Shown: in pieces, positions 9,117-17,695 of the stretch
How positions within the stretch are numbered: position 1 is the first letter of the stretch
How the letters are laid out: each line of letters opens with the position of its first letter
Assembly: GCF_001039355.2 (NCBI RefSeq)
Contig: NW_019774303.1
Coordinates: forward strand, 45,595-76,968
Length of the DNA: 31,374 nt
Source: Lingula anatina
Lineage: Eukaryota; Brachiopoda; Lingulata; Lingulida; Lingulidae
Reading direction: 5' to 3'
Program-made: the position numbers and the translations under genes
The notes under the pieces: generated by a model
Told to the model about the DNA's origin: nothing
The model's input: only the letters and a program-made list of their open reading frames with translations
Database searches by the model: none

Positions 9117-9377
9117 GTTTCAACGAGACTGAATGATGCCGTTGGGGTTAGGCACCCTACAATATGGCGGTTTATAACCTCACTTAAAGACATACAGGGC
9201 CAGACAGAGCACTCCATCCAGGCTGCTGACCGAGCGGATCCTCAGCCCACGAGGAGACAGAAGTGGAGATGGACGGAGCGGCACCTGAAGACCATGTGAA
9301 GGGAGTACAGGCGGGGGGATAGAGACCTAGAAGAGTATTGGGAGGTAGTGACACACTGCCTCCACAACTTTGAATAA
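9117..9377 (+). pseudogene. MULE transposase, last exon (disabled)
   Basis: Acceptor TTTTTTAACAG ends at 9116. The main frame reads TRLNDAVGVRHPTIWRFITS, LKDIQGQTEHSIQAADRADP, RRQKWRWTERHLKTM, stop (9297-9299), then REYRRGDRDLEEYWEVVTHC, LHNFE and TAA at 9375-9377. This matches the C-terminal tail of MULE transposases of aquatic invertebrates ('HNRL ... HP--W-FI--LK--Q ... RR-KY---D-RL--L---Y--GD--L-EYL--V-HLLH-F'). Joining to the previous exon gives VES-F-N and then a frame change, because one base seems lost in the 'HNRL' codons. The internal TGA is a second lesion. An AATAAA (9373-9378) overlaps the stop. The gene is therefore a pseudogene, though only lightly damaged. Confidence 0.8.
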
Positions 9378-11085
9378 AAAGAAAAGGTACGGTTTAACAA
9401 AATTTTATGACGATTTAACGCAATATTAGTAGTTGCAGTGATCTCGTTTTAATGCATTTATGTTAAGTTTTAAGCCCAAAGCCTTGGCTTTATTTAGTTA
9501 TCTTTAGGCCTGGTGTTGTCCGCTTTATAAATATGTTCAGCTGCTTTTAAAGATATCATCCAGTAGTTACAAGTGCAGTGCTTGCATTTAAACCTACAAC
9601 CTTTTTGTGCCAAGCTTTGACTTAAATTTGTTGTGTCCTAATAGGTGCGGTGATCGCATTTTTATGGCACTGATGTGTTTTATCATTGCAGTCGTATTGA
9701 GAAAGAGATGCAGTGTGACTAAGGTTGGATACCTGTTTTTGAAGTGGATAGCACATAGTTGTGATCTCCAGATGTATCCATTCCTCATACATAGGATAAG
9801 GGTCATGCAGGCAGGCTGGGAAAGGCCCAAAGATCTCCCAGAGTCTCTCTGTTTACATGTGAAGGAAGAAGCGATAGTGTCTCTCTGCCGTCTCTCTTCT
9901 TGCTTATTTCAGTTACATGACATGACAATGGCATTTCAGGATTTTTAGTTTTCCAAATATTGCAGTATGCTGTATGTAATTATGTTATTTGACAGACTCC
10001 GGCTCAATAATTGGCAAAGGAAAGAGTGTAATATACTATATGTTTCAGAGAGCTAAGTTTGTTACGGTAGTAAAAAGTGTTTTGTGTATATCATATTGCC
10101 GTAACATATATACCGAATATTTTGCCTTGATACAAATAGAGTTGGCTGGCAGCAATGTAGGTCGAATTTGGTGTTGGTTTTTATTTTTATAATCAAGATA
10201 CATATATGTTAACCAATTTCAGCATATGTATGGGTTGAAATAGAGTTGTTCTTTTTTTTAATTTATAATAATCTACACTGTTCACATCAGGGATCTTCAT
10301 CTCACTTAAGCCACCTTGTCAGTGAAGATGAGAAAGAATATAATTTGAATAGAAATGGCACGAATTATAAAAGTAATACTGTTTGTATTCAGTGTACCTA
10401 TGACCAAAGCTTGGAAATTTCACTACTGGCAAACACTTTTGAATTCAATAAAATTTATCTTAAGCTTGTCATTTATAATGCTATGTGTTTGTTGTATGTA
10501 CGGAGGAAGGGACCACTACTGATATAATAATAGCACGAGTTTAACATAATTAGGAACGATGTGGACTAAATATTAAGAGGATAACAACTGTTCATAAGAG
10601 ATTCATATTTCACAATCGAAGATAACAACTCATAGAAGTAAATAAATTCTCTTTACCACCAAAAACACGCAATTATTCTAGTAACCTCTGAAAACTAAAA
10701 TAGTTCGATAGTGCAGATAAGACAAAATATTACTGAAAGAAGCTTAAAACTCAGCGACTAACTAAACATGTCAAGTTTAAAAAATAAAGAATATCTTTTA
10801 ATCAAAACGGCGATGAGTGAAGCAGAGCAACACTGAATGATTAACTGACATTCAGAAAATGTAGCAAGATTATCTTATGTTAAATCATTACATAAACAAA
10901 TCAAGCAGCTGCACAGCATGGAGAACTTATAAATATTAAAAGTTTAGAGTCAGTTGCACAAGGCAAATGGCACTGTATGAAGTCTGATAAAGATCGAGAC
11001 TCCGTGCGACCTTCGTTCCTTTGGAACCCAAAAATCCTATCAAAATATATATAATGATAAGTTTAACAGTCTTTGACGTTAAGCG
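9378..11085. other. No gene recognised
   Basis: The stretch holds small frames at 9607-9948 (113 residues, with a hydrophobic start ALMCFIIAVVL), 9989-10192 and 10246-10527. None shows a recognisable domain, splice-bounded structure or repeat. The sequence becomes very AT-rich after 10200. The frame at 9607 could be a diverged coding remnant, but nothing distinguishes it from chance. Confidence 0.4.
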
Positions 11086-11107
11086 GTGGACCGTGGACCA
11101 AGTCCAC
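11086..11107. repeat. GTGGAC/GTCCAC inverted motif; possible terminus of the hAT element
   Basis: GTGGAC occurs at 11086-11091 and again at 11094, with its reverse complement GTCCAC at 11102-11107. Related GGTCCA/GGTTC-rich sequence recurs at about 13790-13855, after the poly(A) signal of the hAT locus. The two could be the outer ends of one element, but they do not align cleanly as terminal inverted repeats. Confidence 0.2.
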
Positions 11108-11277
11108 TAAATTTTCCGTCGGTCCTGTAAACATTGAAATTTAAGTGAACCGACAGTCCAGCTAAAATAATGAGAGATGCGTGGGCTGTGTTGATCTATG
11201 TGGAGCACATAAAATTTTTAAAAATCGTGTTATTTTTGCGAATATATAGTCTAATTTTAAGGTTGATAACACGAGCC

Positions 11278-11415
11278 GTAACCAAAATAAGTGAGTGTAG
11301 CAGATAAGCCTAAACACAATGGTTGTGCTCAATGTGAGCTTTAGCTGTAACCAAAATAAGTGAGTGTGGCAGATGAGCCTTAACACAATGGTTGTGCTCA
11401 ATGTGAGCTTTGACA
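11278..11415 (+). repeat. 69-bp tandem duplication upstream of hAT ORF
   Basis: GTAACCAAAATAAGTGAGTG begins at 11278 and again at 11347. The two 69-bp copies differ at only a few positions and share ACAATGGTTGTGCTCAATGT. The duplication sits directly upstream of paired CCAAT motifs and the ATG at 11488, so it may be an enhancer-like promoter repeat of the transposon. Confidence 0.85.
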
Positions 11416-11420
11416 ATTCT

Positions 11421-11451
11421 GATTGGTCAAATATTTTCGTGTCATCCAATC
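11421..11451 (+). promoter_or_regulatory. Inverted CCAAT-box pair before the hAT start codon
   Basis: GATTGG at 11421-11426 and CCAATC at 11446-11451 form a dyad 37 bp upstream of ATG 11488. Paired CCAAT boxes bind NF-Y in animals and are common in TATA-less promoters. No TATA box is seen. That this is the promoter of the transposase is inferred from position only. Confidence 0.4.
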
Positions 11452-11487
11452 ACGGTCTTGAAAGTGTGAACCACGAGATTTTACGAA

Positions 11488-12356
11488 ATGGCGTTCTTGA
11501 AGCATTTTGCGGGTGAAAAACCCGGAATAAAAAGAAAAGATTTAGATCTACAATGTCAAGACCAAGGACGAGAAGAGTATGAACGAAAAGGATAAGGAAA
11601 TTCCAAAGTTCATGGCAGCAAAATTTTACCTGGCTTGTTCATGACACCAACGCTAACATCATGTATTGTAAAATCTGCCTTGACAGAAATTTGAAAAATG
11701 ATTCACATGGCGATTCCCCTTTTATTGCGGGGACGTCCAATTTTAAGATAGATGTCGTTAGGCTACATGCATTATGTAAACAACACCAGCGAAATTCTGA
11801 ACTTATTGCAGCAAAATCTACGCCACTTTCCCAGAGTGTAGCGGCAGCTGGCCTGGGGAAACTGAAGAGGGCCGAATATACTAGACTGGTATCCAAATTC
11901 CGATCAGCACACGCCATAGCCAAGCACCATCTGAGTTTCAATTTGTTTAAGACATTTTGCAAACTGGACACGGCCAAATGCCTTGATGTTGGCACTTCTC
12001 ACACCACTGACAAGTCAGCTGCACAATTTGTGTCTGCTATCACAAACGTGGAAAGAAGAAGGGTAATTCAGAAGATGGAATCATGCAAATTTTTTAGCTT
12101 AACTATGGATGGGGCCACCGATTTTTCTGAAGATGATCTTGAGATTATTTATGTGTGGACGTGCAACGATGGAAATATTGATGACATGTTTCTGTTTATT
12201 GGCCCAGCCCAATCATCTACCAGTAAAGACATTCACAATATGTTACATGAAGCAGGGCTCAACAAAAAGCATTGCCCGATTGCCCAACTTGCCAGAAAAC
12301 ATATGTTGGGGGTGGGGGGGGTGTTGAGTGCAATGCATATTTATTTAGTTAAGTAA
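11488..12356 (+). pseudogene. hAT transposase, ZNF862/KIAA1586-like N-terminal half, frameshifted
   Basis: ATG 11488 opens a frame (MAFLKHFAGEKPGIKRKDLD...) that ends at a TAA near 11600. The next frame takes over in register: RKFQSSWQQNFTWLVHDTNA, then MYCKIC at 11661. From that Met, residues 3 and 6 (Cys) with His36 and His42 form a CxxC...H-x5-H zinc finger of TTF/BED type, inside the typical 'FxxxW...W...MYCKxC...GTSNFK...H...KxH' block. Residues 140-180 contain FFSLTMDGATDFSEDDL, where Asp150 fits the first catalytic Asp of hAT transposases, followed by an SLxY-like strand. The frame ends in a poorly matching G-rich stretch at ~12310 (expected 'G-DGA-VM-G--GV-A'). The transposase is inactive as read. 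The zinc finger would bind the element ends in the nucleus. Confidence 0.75.
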
Positions 12357-12396
12357 TAACATTGCTACAATCCTACATCAACAAAATTCAATTTAA

Positions 12397-12470
12397 TATT
12401 GTAATATTGAATAATTGAATGAATATTCAAATATTCAATATTACAATATTGAATAATTGAATGAATATTC
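12397..12470. repeat. AT-rich 42-bp direct repeat with internal hairpin
   Basis: AATATTGAATAATTGAATGA (followed by ATATTC) occurs twice, 42 bp apart (ends at 12428 and 12470). Between the two copies, TATTCAATATT-AC-AATATTGAATA forms an 11-bp stem that extends to 17 bp with one mismatch. It directly precedes the splice acceptor at 12481. Confidence 0.75.
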
Positions 12471-12481
12471 TGTGTTTTCAG

Positions 12482-12649
12482 GTTCACTTCGAGTCTCCCA
12501 AGCATTTGCTTGCTGCCAATGCTGCTGTGTGTGTGGTCGGTGGCAAAGGCCCCATTTACAGAATTGTTCAGAAGCTGGGAGAGAAGAACAAAAAACTCAT
12601 CCAGAAGCTCTTCAATACAGTGTATTTTGTCATCCACAGTGTCAGATAA
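12482..12649 (+). pseudogene. Exon-like segment of a ZNF862-type hAT protein
   Basis: Acceptor GTGTTTTCAG is followed by 55 open codons: VHFESPKHLLAANAAVCVVG, GPIYRIVQKLGEKNKKLIQK, LFNTVYFVIHSVR, stop. The order 'H-S--H--AA-AA ... P-YR-V-K--E--K--I-KLFNTVYFV' recalls the stretch after the zinc finger in ZNF862/KIAA1586-like proteins ('KLFNTAYF(I/V)A'). The preceding ORF already contains its own version of this region, so this piece is either from a second, nested hAT or a duplicated exon. Assignment is from memory of the family. Confidence 0.4.
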
Positions 12650-12679
12650 AGAGACTCATAATTATCTTGAAATTAATGT

Positions 12680-13035
12680 GATTATTTCTAGTCTGGTGTA
12701 TATTTTTTTCATAGTTTTTATTTAGTGTAATATGTAGTGCATGATTTGCAATGAATGATGAATATTAGCAATTTTTGAAATGAATGTCATTGAATGATTT
12801 CATTCACATTCTATTGATATAATTTTATATAATTTTATATAATTTTTATATCATATAATTTCACCTGCTAAAAATCCTAACATCCATTAATTGCATGTTT
12901 ATTTCTAGTTTGGTGTACATTTTTTCACAGTTTACTAGTGTATGATGTGCAATGAATGATGAATGTAAGCAATTCTTGAAATGAATGTCATTGAATTATT
13001 TCATTCATATTTTATTGATATATTTTTTATGTTAT
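12680..13035. repeat. ~201-bp diverged tandem duplication
   Basis: The blocks ATTTCTAGT(C/T)TGGTGTA, GCAATGAATGATGAAT (12748 and 12949) and TTGAAATGAATGTCATTGAA recur in order 201 bp apart. Each copy ends in a TTTATAT-rich tail. There is no coding potential. Confidence 0.75.
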
Positions 13036-13248
13036 TTAGTTTCAGCTGCAAAAAATTTAATATTTCACAATTATGTAGGATCATGCCGTTGTACATTGTA
13101 ATAAAGTATTCATTATCCACAGTTTGACTTTTAATTATATGAATTGAAGCCACTGATTGCAACTGTGACAAATAACAACATAAAAATACATAACTGAATT
13201 CATTTCATTTAACGTTGATCAAAAGCCTGAAATTCCCGTTAAAAAGGA

Positions 13249-13310
13249 GGGCAAGTGAAAATTTTTGCCACTTGCCCCCCCAGGGCCAAAAAAGTTAATG
13301 TTGAGCCCTG
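13249..13310 (-). mobile_element. Right terminus of a hAT-like element with subterminal hairpin
   Basis: Read on the minus strand the end is CAGGGCTCAACATTAAC (13310-13294), a terminal motif I recall from animal hAT elements. Immediately inside is a perfect 9-bp stem, GGGCAAGTG (13249-13257) with CACTTGCCC (13269-13277). No matching left terminus is found in the window, so the element is truncated, or its partner end has decayed. Confidence 0.45.
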
Positions 13311-13324
13311 TCAGAAGTCTTAAG

Positions 13325-13720
13325 AAGTTCCTTCCACTTCAACAGTGAGCAATGTCACTGAAGCTGAGGTATGTCTGTTAATCCCTAATTGATTTCCTCT
13401 TTGAGTGATGTACCCCAAAACCACATAATGTGGGTTTTATTACTGGCAGACAAATAAGACAATCTCCTCATATATTCAATAACCTTGTTATAACTGAATT
13501 TAATACAAAAGTTTAGTATATGAAACTACAGAGATAGATAATAGAATGGTACCCTTTCTTTTAATTGAAGGTCACAAAAGAATGGAGTGATTGTGAAAAC
13601 TCTGACAGTGACACGGAAGCTGATGATGATGATGATGATGAAATGTCATACAACCATGTATTTTCTATGCTGTCAATGTTCTGCAGGGAATATTGTAATA
13701 AAAACAAAACAAACTGTTGA
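13325..13720 (+). pseudogene. Two terminal exon-like segments, acidic C-terminus
   Basis: Segment 1 (13325-13368, donor GAG|GTATGT) joins in phase to segment 2 (13571-13720, acceptor TTGAAG). Together they read VPSTSTVSNVTEAE and then VTKEWSDCENSDSDTEADDD, DDDEMSYNHVFSMLSMFCRE, YCNKNKTNC and TGA. A serine/acidic linker (including a GAT microsatellite encoding Asp repeats at 13618-13641) followed by a short Cys-containing tail is a reasonable protein end. An AATAAA follows 3 bp after the stop. These may be the last exons of the hAT locus upstream, but no shared domain proves it. Confidence 0.35.
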
Positions 13721-13722
13721 AA

Positions 13723-13728
13723 AATAAA
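13723..13728 (+). terminator. Poly(A) signal AATAAA
   Basis: A canonical hexamer three bases after the TGA of the acidic terminal exon. Its proximity to the stop supports a plus-strand transcript ending near 13750. Confidence 0.4.
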
Positions 13729-13789
13729 TTTGGTACAAAGACATCAGCCTTATTCATTATTTTCTTTTAAAACAAAAATTATAAGAGTT

Positions 13790-14094
13790 GGTCCAGTAAA
13801 AGTTGGTTCGGTCCAGTAGGAATTGCAGTCTTGGTGAACCAAATGTCCACCAACTTGTAAATTTATTCGTGTTTTTAGCTCTCTGAATATACCTCAAGTG
13901 TATTGAAATCAGTCTTTATCTGTATAGCAGCAGGCAATGAGACCATAAAACCAAATATTTGTGATCAAGAAAGAATGAAAATCACAGATAAAGTAACACC
14001 AAGGCTGGGACATTATGGAGTCGTGAACAGTAAGTAAAACATAAACACCCTCCACAAATATTATCATTGCTATATTATACCATACACATTTCAT
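13790..14094. other. GGTCCA/GGTTCG-rich patch, otherwise no gene recognised
   Basis: 13787-13856 has repeated GGTCCAGTA/TTGGT motifs and may be the outer flank of the hAT element. The remainder is AT-rich with no recognisable features. Confidence 0.3.
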
Positions 14095-14232
14095 ACTCTC
14101 AGACTAGTGAACCTTTTGACTAGCGAACCTTTGGAACAGCTGGGCATTTGCATCATCAAACTATCAGACCAATGAACCTTCTGACTATTGAACCTTTTGA
14201 ACCATTGGATCTTGGCATCATCAAACTATCAG
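14095..14232 (+). repeat. Short interspersed tandem motif (GACTAxxGAACCTT; GCATCATCAAACTATCAGA)
   Basis: GACTA(G/T)(T/C)GAACCTTTTGA variants occur at about 14101, 14118 and 14186. The 19-mer GCATCATCAAACTATCAGA is present at about 14150 and again at 14214-14232. The array abuts the GGCGAC/palindrome repeat that starts at 14234. Confidence 0.65.
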
Positions 14233-14233
14233 A

Positions 14234-14349
14234 TTTTCCACTTATTGTGTTATCGGTAAAAGTGCACGGCGACGGCGACGACGGCGACGGCGACGACAGA
14301 CGCAGATGATGGCTATATGTACAGACACATCTGTGTCTGTACATAAAAA
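14234..14349 (+). repeat. Dispersed repeat, copy 2: GGCGAC microsatellite plus 30-bp palindrome
   Basis: It shares the lead, GGCGAC run (14264-14297, longer than in copy 1), GCAGATGATGGC linker and palindrome (arms 14316-14329 and 14332-14345) with 167-272. Homology stops just after ACATAAAAA in both copies. Reading frames across it on the minus strand (Arg-rich) are microsatellite translations, not genes. Confidence 0.85.
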
Positions 14350-14867
14350 CACATCAGCAGTGGCTTCGTACAAAACTTGCACAGTTAACTGGAGGACAAA
14401 TCTAAATCCAGCACCTATTGCCAATTCAAAAATACATTTAAAAGGGAAAAATATCTGGATGTTGTTCAAGATGATGATAAAAGAAAAAGTTGTTTTCATA
14501 CCAGTGGGCATAAACTCCACACTGAAACAGGCAGCTAACACCACTCCTAATGCACAAACACATCTACATTCCTGCTTTAATTTAATATACTCAGGACATA
14601 CTGTAGCATCATATCCAAACTGCTAACAATAACAAAACAATGTCATAAAATAGTCCAATCATGCTGATTTTCTAGAGGAATTTAAAACAAAAATATGGTT
14701 TATCAGTTATAGGGTAAATAACAAAGGTGTCACAAAGAGCTGACTATTGCAATGACACTGGACAGACACGGTGATCAGAATATAGACAGACTGAATGTCT
14801 GTATATAATAAATATGTGATAAAATTTCCATTATGCTACGAATGACCTCACAATAACAGATATCATC
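14350..14867. other. No gene recognised
   Basis: A plus-strand frame continues from the repeat to 14626 (VNWRTNLNPAPIANSKI...), but it starts inside the repeat and shows no domain or splice logic. Confidence 0.4.
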
Positions 14868-15180
14868 TATAACACGTCATATCTGCATTGAAATATATAC
14901 TCACATTTAAACATTTTCACTGATGTCTTGTTCTCATCAGTGATGGCATATTGTCTACCACAATCTCGCTGTATATGCTACCTCTACTAGTACTGTAACA
15001 GTTTCCATGCATATGGGAAAAATTATTATAACACATCAGAACTGAGCTGAAATATCTAAACACTTTTAAACATTTCCATTGTGTCTATTTGTCTTCAGTG
15101 ATAGAGTATTGTCCAACACAATCTCCTTGCTTTATATACCCTGCCTCTATAGTTTCCATGCATATGGGGGAAATTGATTC
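14868..15180. repeat. ~165-bp diverged tandem duplication
   Basis: The order TGAAATAT...ACATTT, TCAGTGAT, TATTGTC, ACACAATCTC, CCTCTA and GTTTCCATGCATATGGG occurs twice (the second half ends near 15012 and 15168). The copies are clearly diverged. The duplication lies just downstream, in the minus sense, of the exon candidate at 15191-15416. Confidence 0.65.
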
Positions 15181-15190
15181 TTTGTGTTAC

Positions 15191-15416
15191 CTGGAACCCA
15201 CATTTGTTGTGTAATTGTACTGTTCCATATAACTGGCTCCACAGGATCTGCCGTGTTTGGAAGTCTTGTTCTGGGTGGTTCTGGCAGCACTCTCTCTCAC
15301 TCAGTATAAAATTGACCTCTTGGTCTGCCAGCAGCTCTTTACACAATTCCAGAAGTGTATTTGCTAAAAATGTAGATGAAATGAGTGTAACTGTTTGCAA
15401 TGCAACTGGATCATCT
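15191..15416 (-). CDS. Internal exon candidate, unknown product
   Basis: On the minus strand ATATTACAG|A and TTCCAG|GTAACA bound 226 bases open for 75 codons. The peptide begins DDPVALQTVTLISSTFLANT, continues LLELCKELLADQEVNFILSE with RECCQNHPEQDFQTRQILWS, and ends QLYGTVQLHNKCGFQ. It looks like amphipathic helices rather than noise: regular Leu spacing, acidic/basic alternation and four Cys. I do not recognise a family. A second minus-strand exon candidate at 16074-16168 has similar wording (ENVLVSAVTIVSSCL against DDPVALQTVTLISSTF), which hints at internal repeats such as HEAT-type helices. Their splice phases do not join directly, so a missing exon or decay would be needed. Confidence 0.4.
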
Positions 15417-15924
15417 CTGTAATATAGTGCAAACTATTATTAGGAACCATCTAATGATACATTATTCATATATAGGATGCTTTTGTAAAATGCATAAATT
15501 CATTTTTGTATCATCATACTTGATTTTTATATCTTGATACTGCTCACATGTAATGGTGATCAAATTAAAATATAAGTATTCATTTTGTGTTTTGTGTGTA
15601 CAAGATGAATTGGTTCAAATTTTTAACAAATGACAGGTGTGATTAATAAAACAATTAATGACTATAAAAATAACATTTACGTTACAATTAAATCAGTGAA
15701 ACATTAATTTTATTCATGATAATCCATGCTTTCCTCACTGAAATGATCATTTCACCCCCCCCCCCCTTCCCCCAAAAAATGTTACAATTTTGTGTCTCTA
15801 TACAAAGGAAAGAGGGGAAACGAATTACATAACAATCCTTACTTGTATATATATATATATAAAAAACAGCCATACATTTTGTCTGGAAAAAGAGACATGA
15901 CAATGTATAAGTGAAGGAACACTA
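15417..15924. other. No gene recognised; C12 homopolymer
   Basis: AT-rich sequence with a run of 12 C at 15755-15766 and a short TA microsatellite near 15847-15860. The minus-strand frame over it has no recognisable content. Confidence 0.45.
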
Positions 15925-16030
15925 ATTATCTTAACACAAAGAAAAGACAAAAACCTGACAGTCCACCAGAGCCAGTTGGAAAAATATTAAAACTATGGTA
16001 CACTGCCAAGTGCCCACCTTATATGGTAGA
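15925..16030. repeat. Local repeat X, copy 1 (copy 2 at 17355-17450)
   Basis: TTATCTTAA, AAAGACA, CTGACAGTCCAC, AGAG(C/T)CAG and AATATT recur in order at 17362-17460. The duplication is imperfect. Together with repeat Y it shows that the 15.9-17.7 kb region arose by local duplication. Confidence 0.6.
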
Positions 16031-16073
16031 CATCATTGTTGTGGTGAATGAACTGTGATAAGTTAAAAATGAC

Positions 16074-16168
16074 CTTTGCCTTTTGGAGGCAGCTGGACAC
16101 AATTGTGACTGCCGAGACCAGCACATTCTCAGATTGAACACAGTTAAATAAACAGAACTCTGCAAAAT
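16074..16168 (-). CDS. Internal exon candidate, unknown product
   Basis: On the minus strand TTTCAACAG|AT and GCAAAG|GTCATT bound 95 open bases encoding FAEFCLFNCVQSENVLVSAV then TIVSSCLQKAK. It is hydrophobic, Cys-containing and probably helical. It resembles the start of the exon at 15191-15416. It ends in phase 0 while the next candidate begins with one extra base, so the two are not simply consecutive. Function unknown. Confidence 0.3.
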
Positions 16169-16422
16169 CTGTTGAAATGATTGTGAAATTTGCACACAAT
16201 ATGCCTAACAATTGTAAAAATCTGGGATAATTATATCAATTGGCTGTGACTAATTGAAAGACATTTTCTGATGGGTAATTTAGGAGGAGTCACTAAGGAA
16301 ATTACTAATAAAAATTATGAATCATGACAATTGACATTTCTCTAGCTCAGAGAGACAAAAATATGCTTATTTCTTTCTTTCTCTACAGAGGAAGATTAGG
16401 GGACCAATTATATGTTGTCACA

Positions 16423-16641
16423 TGATATGTAAAACAATATCAACCATAAGTTTAGTGTACCACCTGCAAGCAGTCCAGTTACTGTCATGCCAATGGGTCA
16501 TCCCAGGGAAGTAATGACCACTGCTCCACTTTGGGTCCAATACATTTCAACCCAAATTGACCACATCAAGCAGGCCACTACTGAGACGCTTCACAATTCA
16601 CAACAACTGTCAAACCATGTGTGTGAACTAGAAAAAAGATA
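16423..16641 (+). CDS. Short coding unit of repeat Y, unknown product
   Basis: A continuous frame runs VPPASSPVTVMPMGHPREVM, TTAPLWVQYISTQIDHIKQA, TTETLHNSQQLSNHVCELEK and R before TAA. The second half has heptad-like hydrophobic spacing, suggesting a coiled coil after a Pro-rich leader. A related copy (17640-17695) keeps MTTAPPWVEYIS, and its differences are mostly third-position or conservative (GTC/GTT, ATT/ATA, CAA/GAA). That supports the plus strand as the coding sense. I do not recognise the family; a short transposon-encoded coiled-coil protein is possible. AATAAA occurs at about 16695 and 16918 downstream. Confidence 0.4.
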
Positions 16642-16649
16642 ACATTTAG

Positions 16650-17024
16650 TAAATAAGACATTCAACCACTTGACCACTGATGATCAGAAGCTAATAAAAT
16701 CAAGTGCTTCAGCCAACCAAAGAACATGAATTTCAGACACTATGTTTAAAGCACATGCCATGAACAACATTTTTTAAAATTAAAATTGAAGTACGCATTT
16801 GTATATGTTTTGTGCATGTAAGATTAATGGCTTAAACTAAAGAAATGCATTGTATACAAATGAGATGTGTGGACCAAGAATGCAATTTATGACTACAATG
16901 CACATTTCATTTTTTCTAATAAAGAAGCGTGAATATTTATAAAAACACTTGCTTTTCATGTCACATTAAAAATAATTCAAATCCAAAACTTGTGATAATT
17001 GGTGTTTCTAGATCTGTCTCTACA
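16650..17024. other. No gene recognised; possible 3' UTR
   Basis: AT-rich sequence after the Y1 stop, with AATAAA at about 16695 and 16918. It may be the 3' untranslated part of the Y1 unit; otherwise featureless. Confidence 0.3.
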
Positions 17025-17695
17025 GAGGTAAGAAAGAGGACCAATTACACCCACTGTTACTAGAAAAACAAAACCCACTGTTCGTTTTGTGTACAACCTG
17101 CAAGAAGTCCAGTTCCCTGTTTACCATGGCTGTCCTGTCTCTGGCTCTTCACAACCCATTCATCCTGAAACTTGCTGTGTCTTGCACAACTGTGTGAGTT
17201 TAAGGGATATTCCTGCAGCTGTTATTTCCTGTCTATTTCATATTAACAATACATGTCCCCCCATGTTAAGCCAGGTAAAGTCAGCTCACCTAGAAGACAC
17301 CATGCTGTATGGAGACTGGAGCTGGAAAAAGAGACAAAAGATTTTATGAATGAAGTGACATAAATTATCTTAATAAAAAGACAGAACTCTGACAGTCCAC
17401 AAGAGTCAGCAGAATATTTAACCTACAATATACTGACAAATGTCCACCCAATAATATATATGTATCATGAGAGAAGTGAAATATTTTTTTTCAATTTAAA
17501 GGAAACACAAAATATGATAGCTGGTTTGTTGATCTACAGGGGAAGAACAGAAGACAAATATCTATTGTAACACAACTTGTAAAACAAAACCAAGAAATAA
17601 TTTTGTGCACTACCTGCAAGGAGGTGTTTTTGGCATGGTGATGGGTGACGGTGTTTAATGACCACTGCTCCACCTTGGGTTGAATACATATCATC

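Larger units (their letters stand above)
16370..17150 (+). repeat. Local repeat Y, copies 1 and 2 (copy 3 split: 17525-17695 and 19501-19580)
   Basis: All three copies share a CTACAG(A/G)GG start, GGACCAATTA-like sequence, then GTACCACCTGCAAG-like sequence (near 16460, 17090 and 17610). Y1 alone is complete through TGTGAACTAGAAAAAAG. Y3 matches Y1 up to TATCATC at 17695, and the rest of the match (ACAACAACTGTC...GAGCTGAAAAAAAAG) resumes at 19501. The intervening DNA is the gypsy element, so Y3 was interrupted by it. Confidence 0.65.

Noticed and set aside
9607-9948. 113-residue plus-strand frame with a hydrophobic N-terminus
   Set aside because: No recognisable family, no splice or poly(A) context. 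An overlapping 78-residue frame runs on the other strand, so it cannot be told from chance.
11086-13856. GTGGAC/GGTCCA-rich patches as definite terminal inverted repeats of one hAT element
   Set aside because: The two patches do not align as clean inverted repeats and no 8-bp target duplication is visible.
14242-14544. Minus-strand 100-residue frame with a poly-Arg tract
   Set aside because: The Arg run is translation of the GGCGAC microsatellite, and the rest has no domain.
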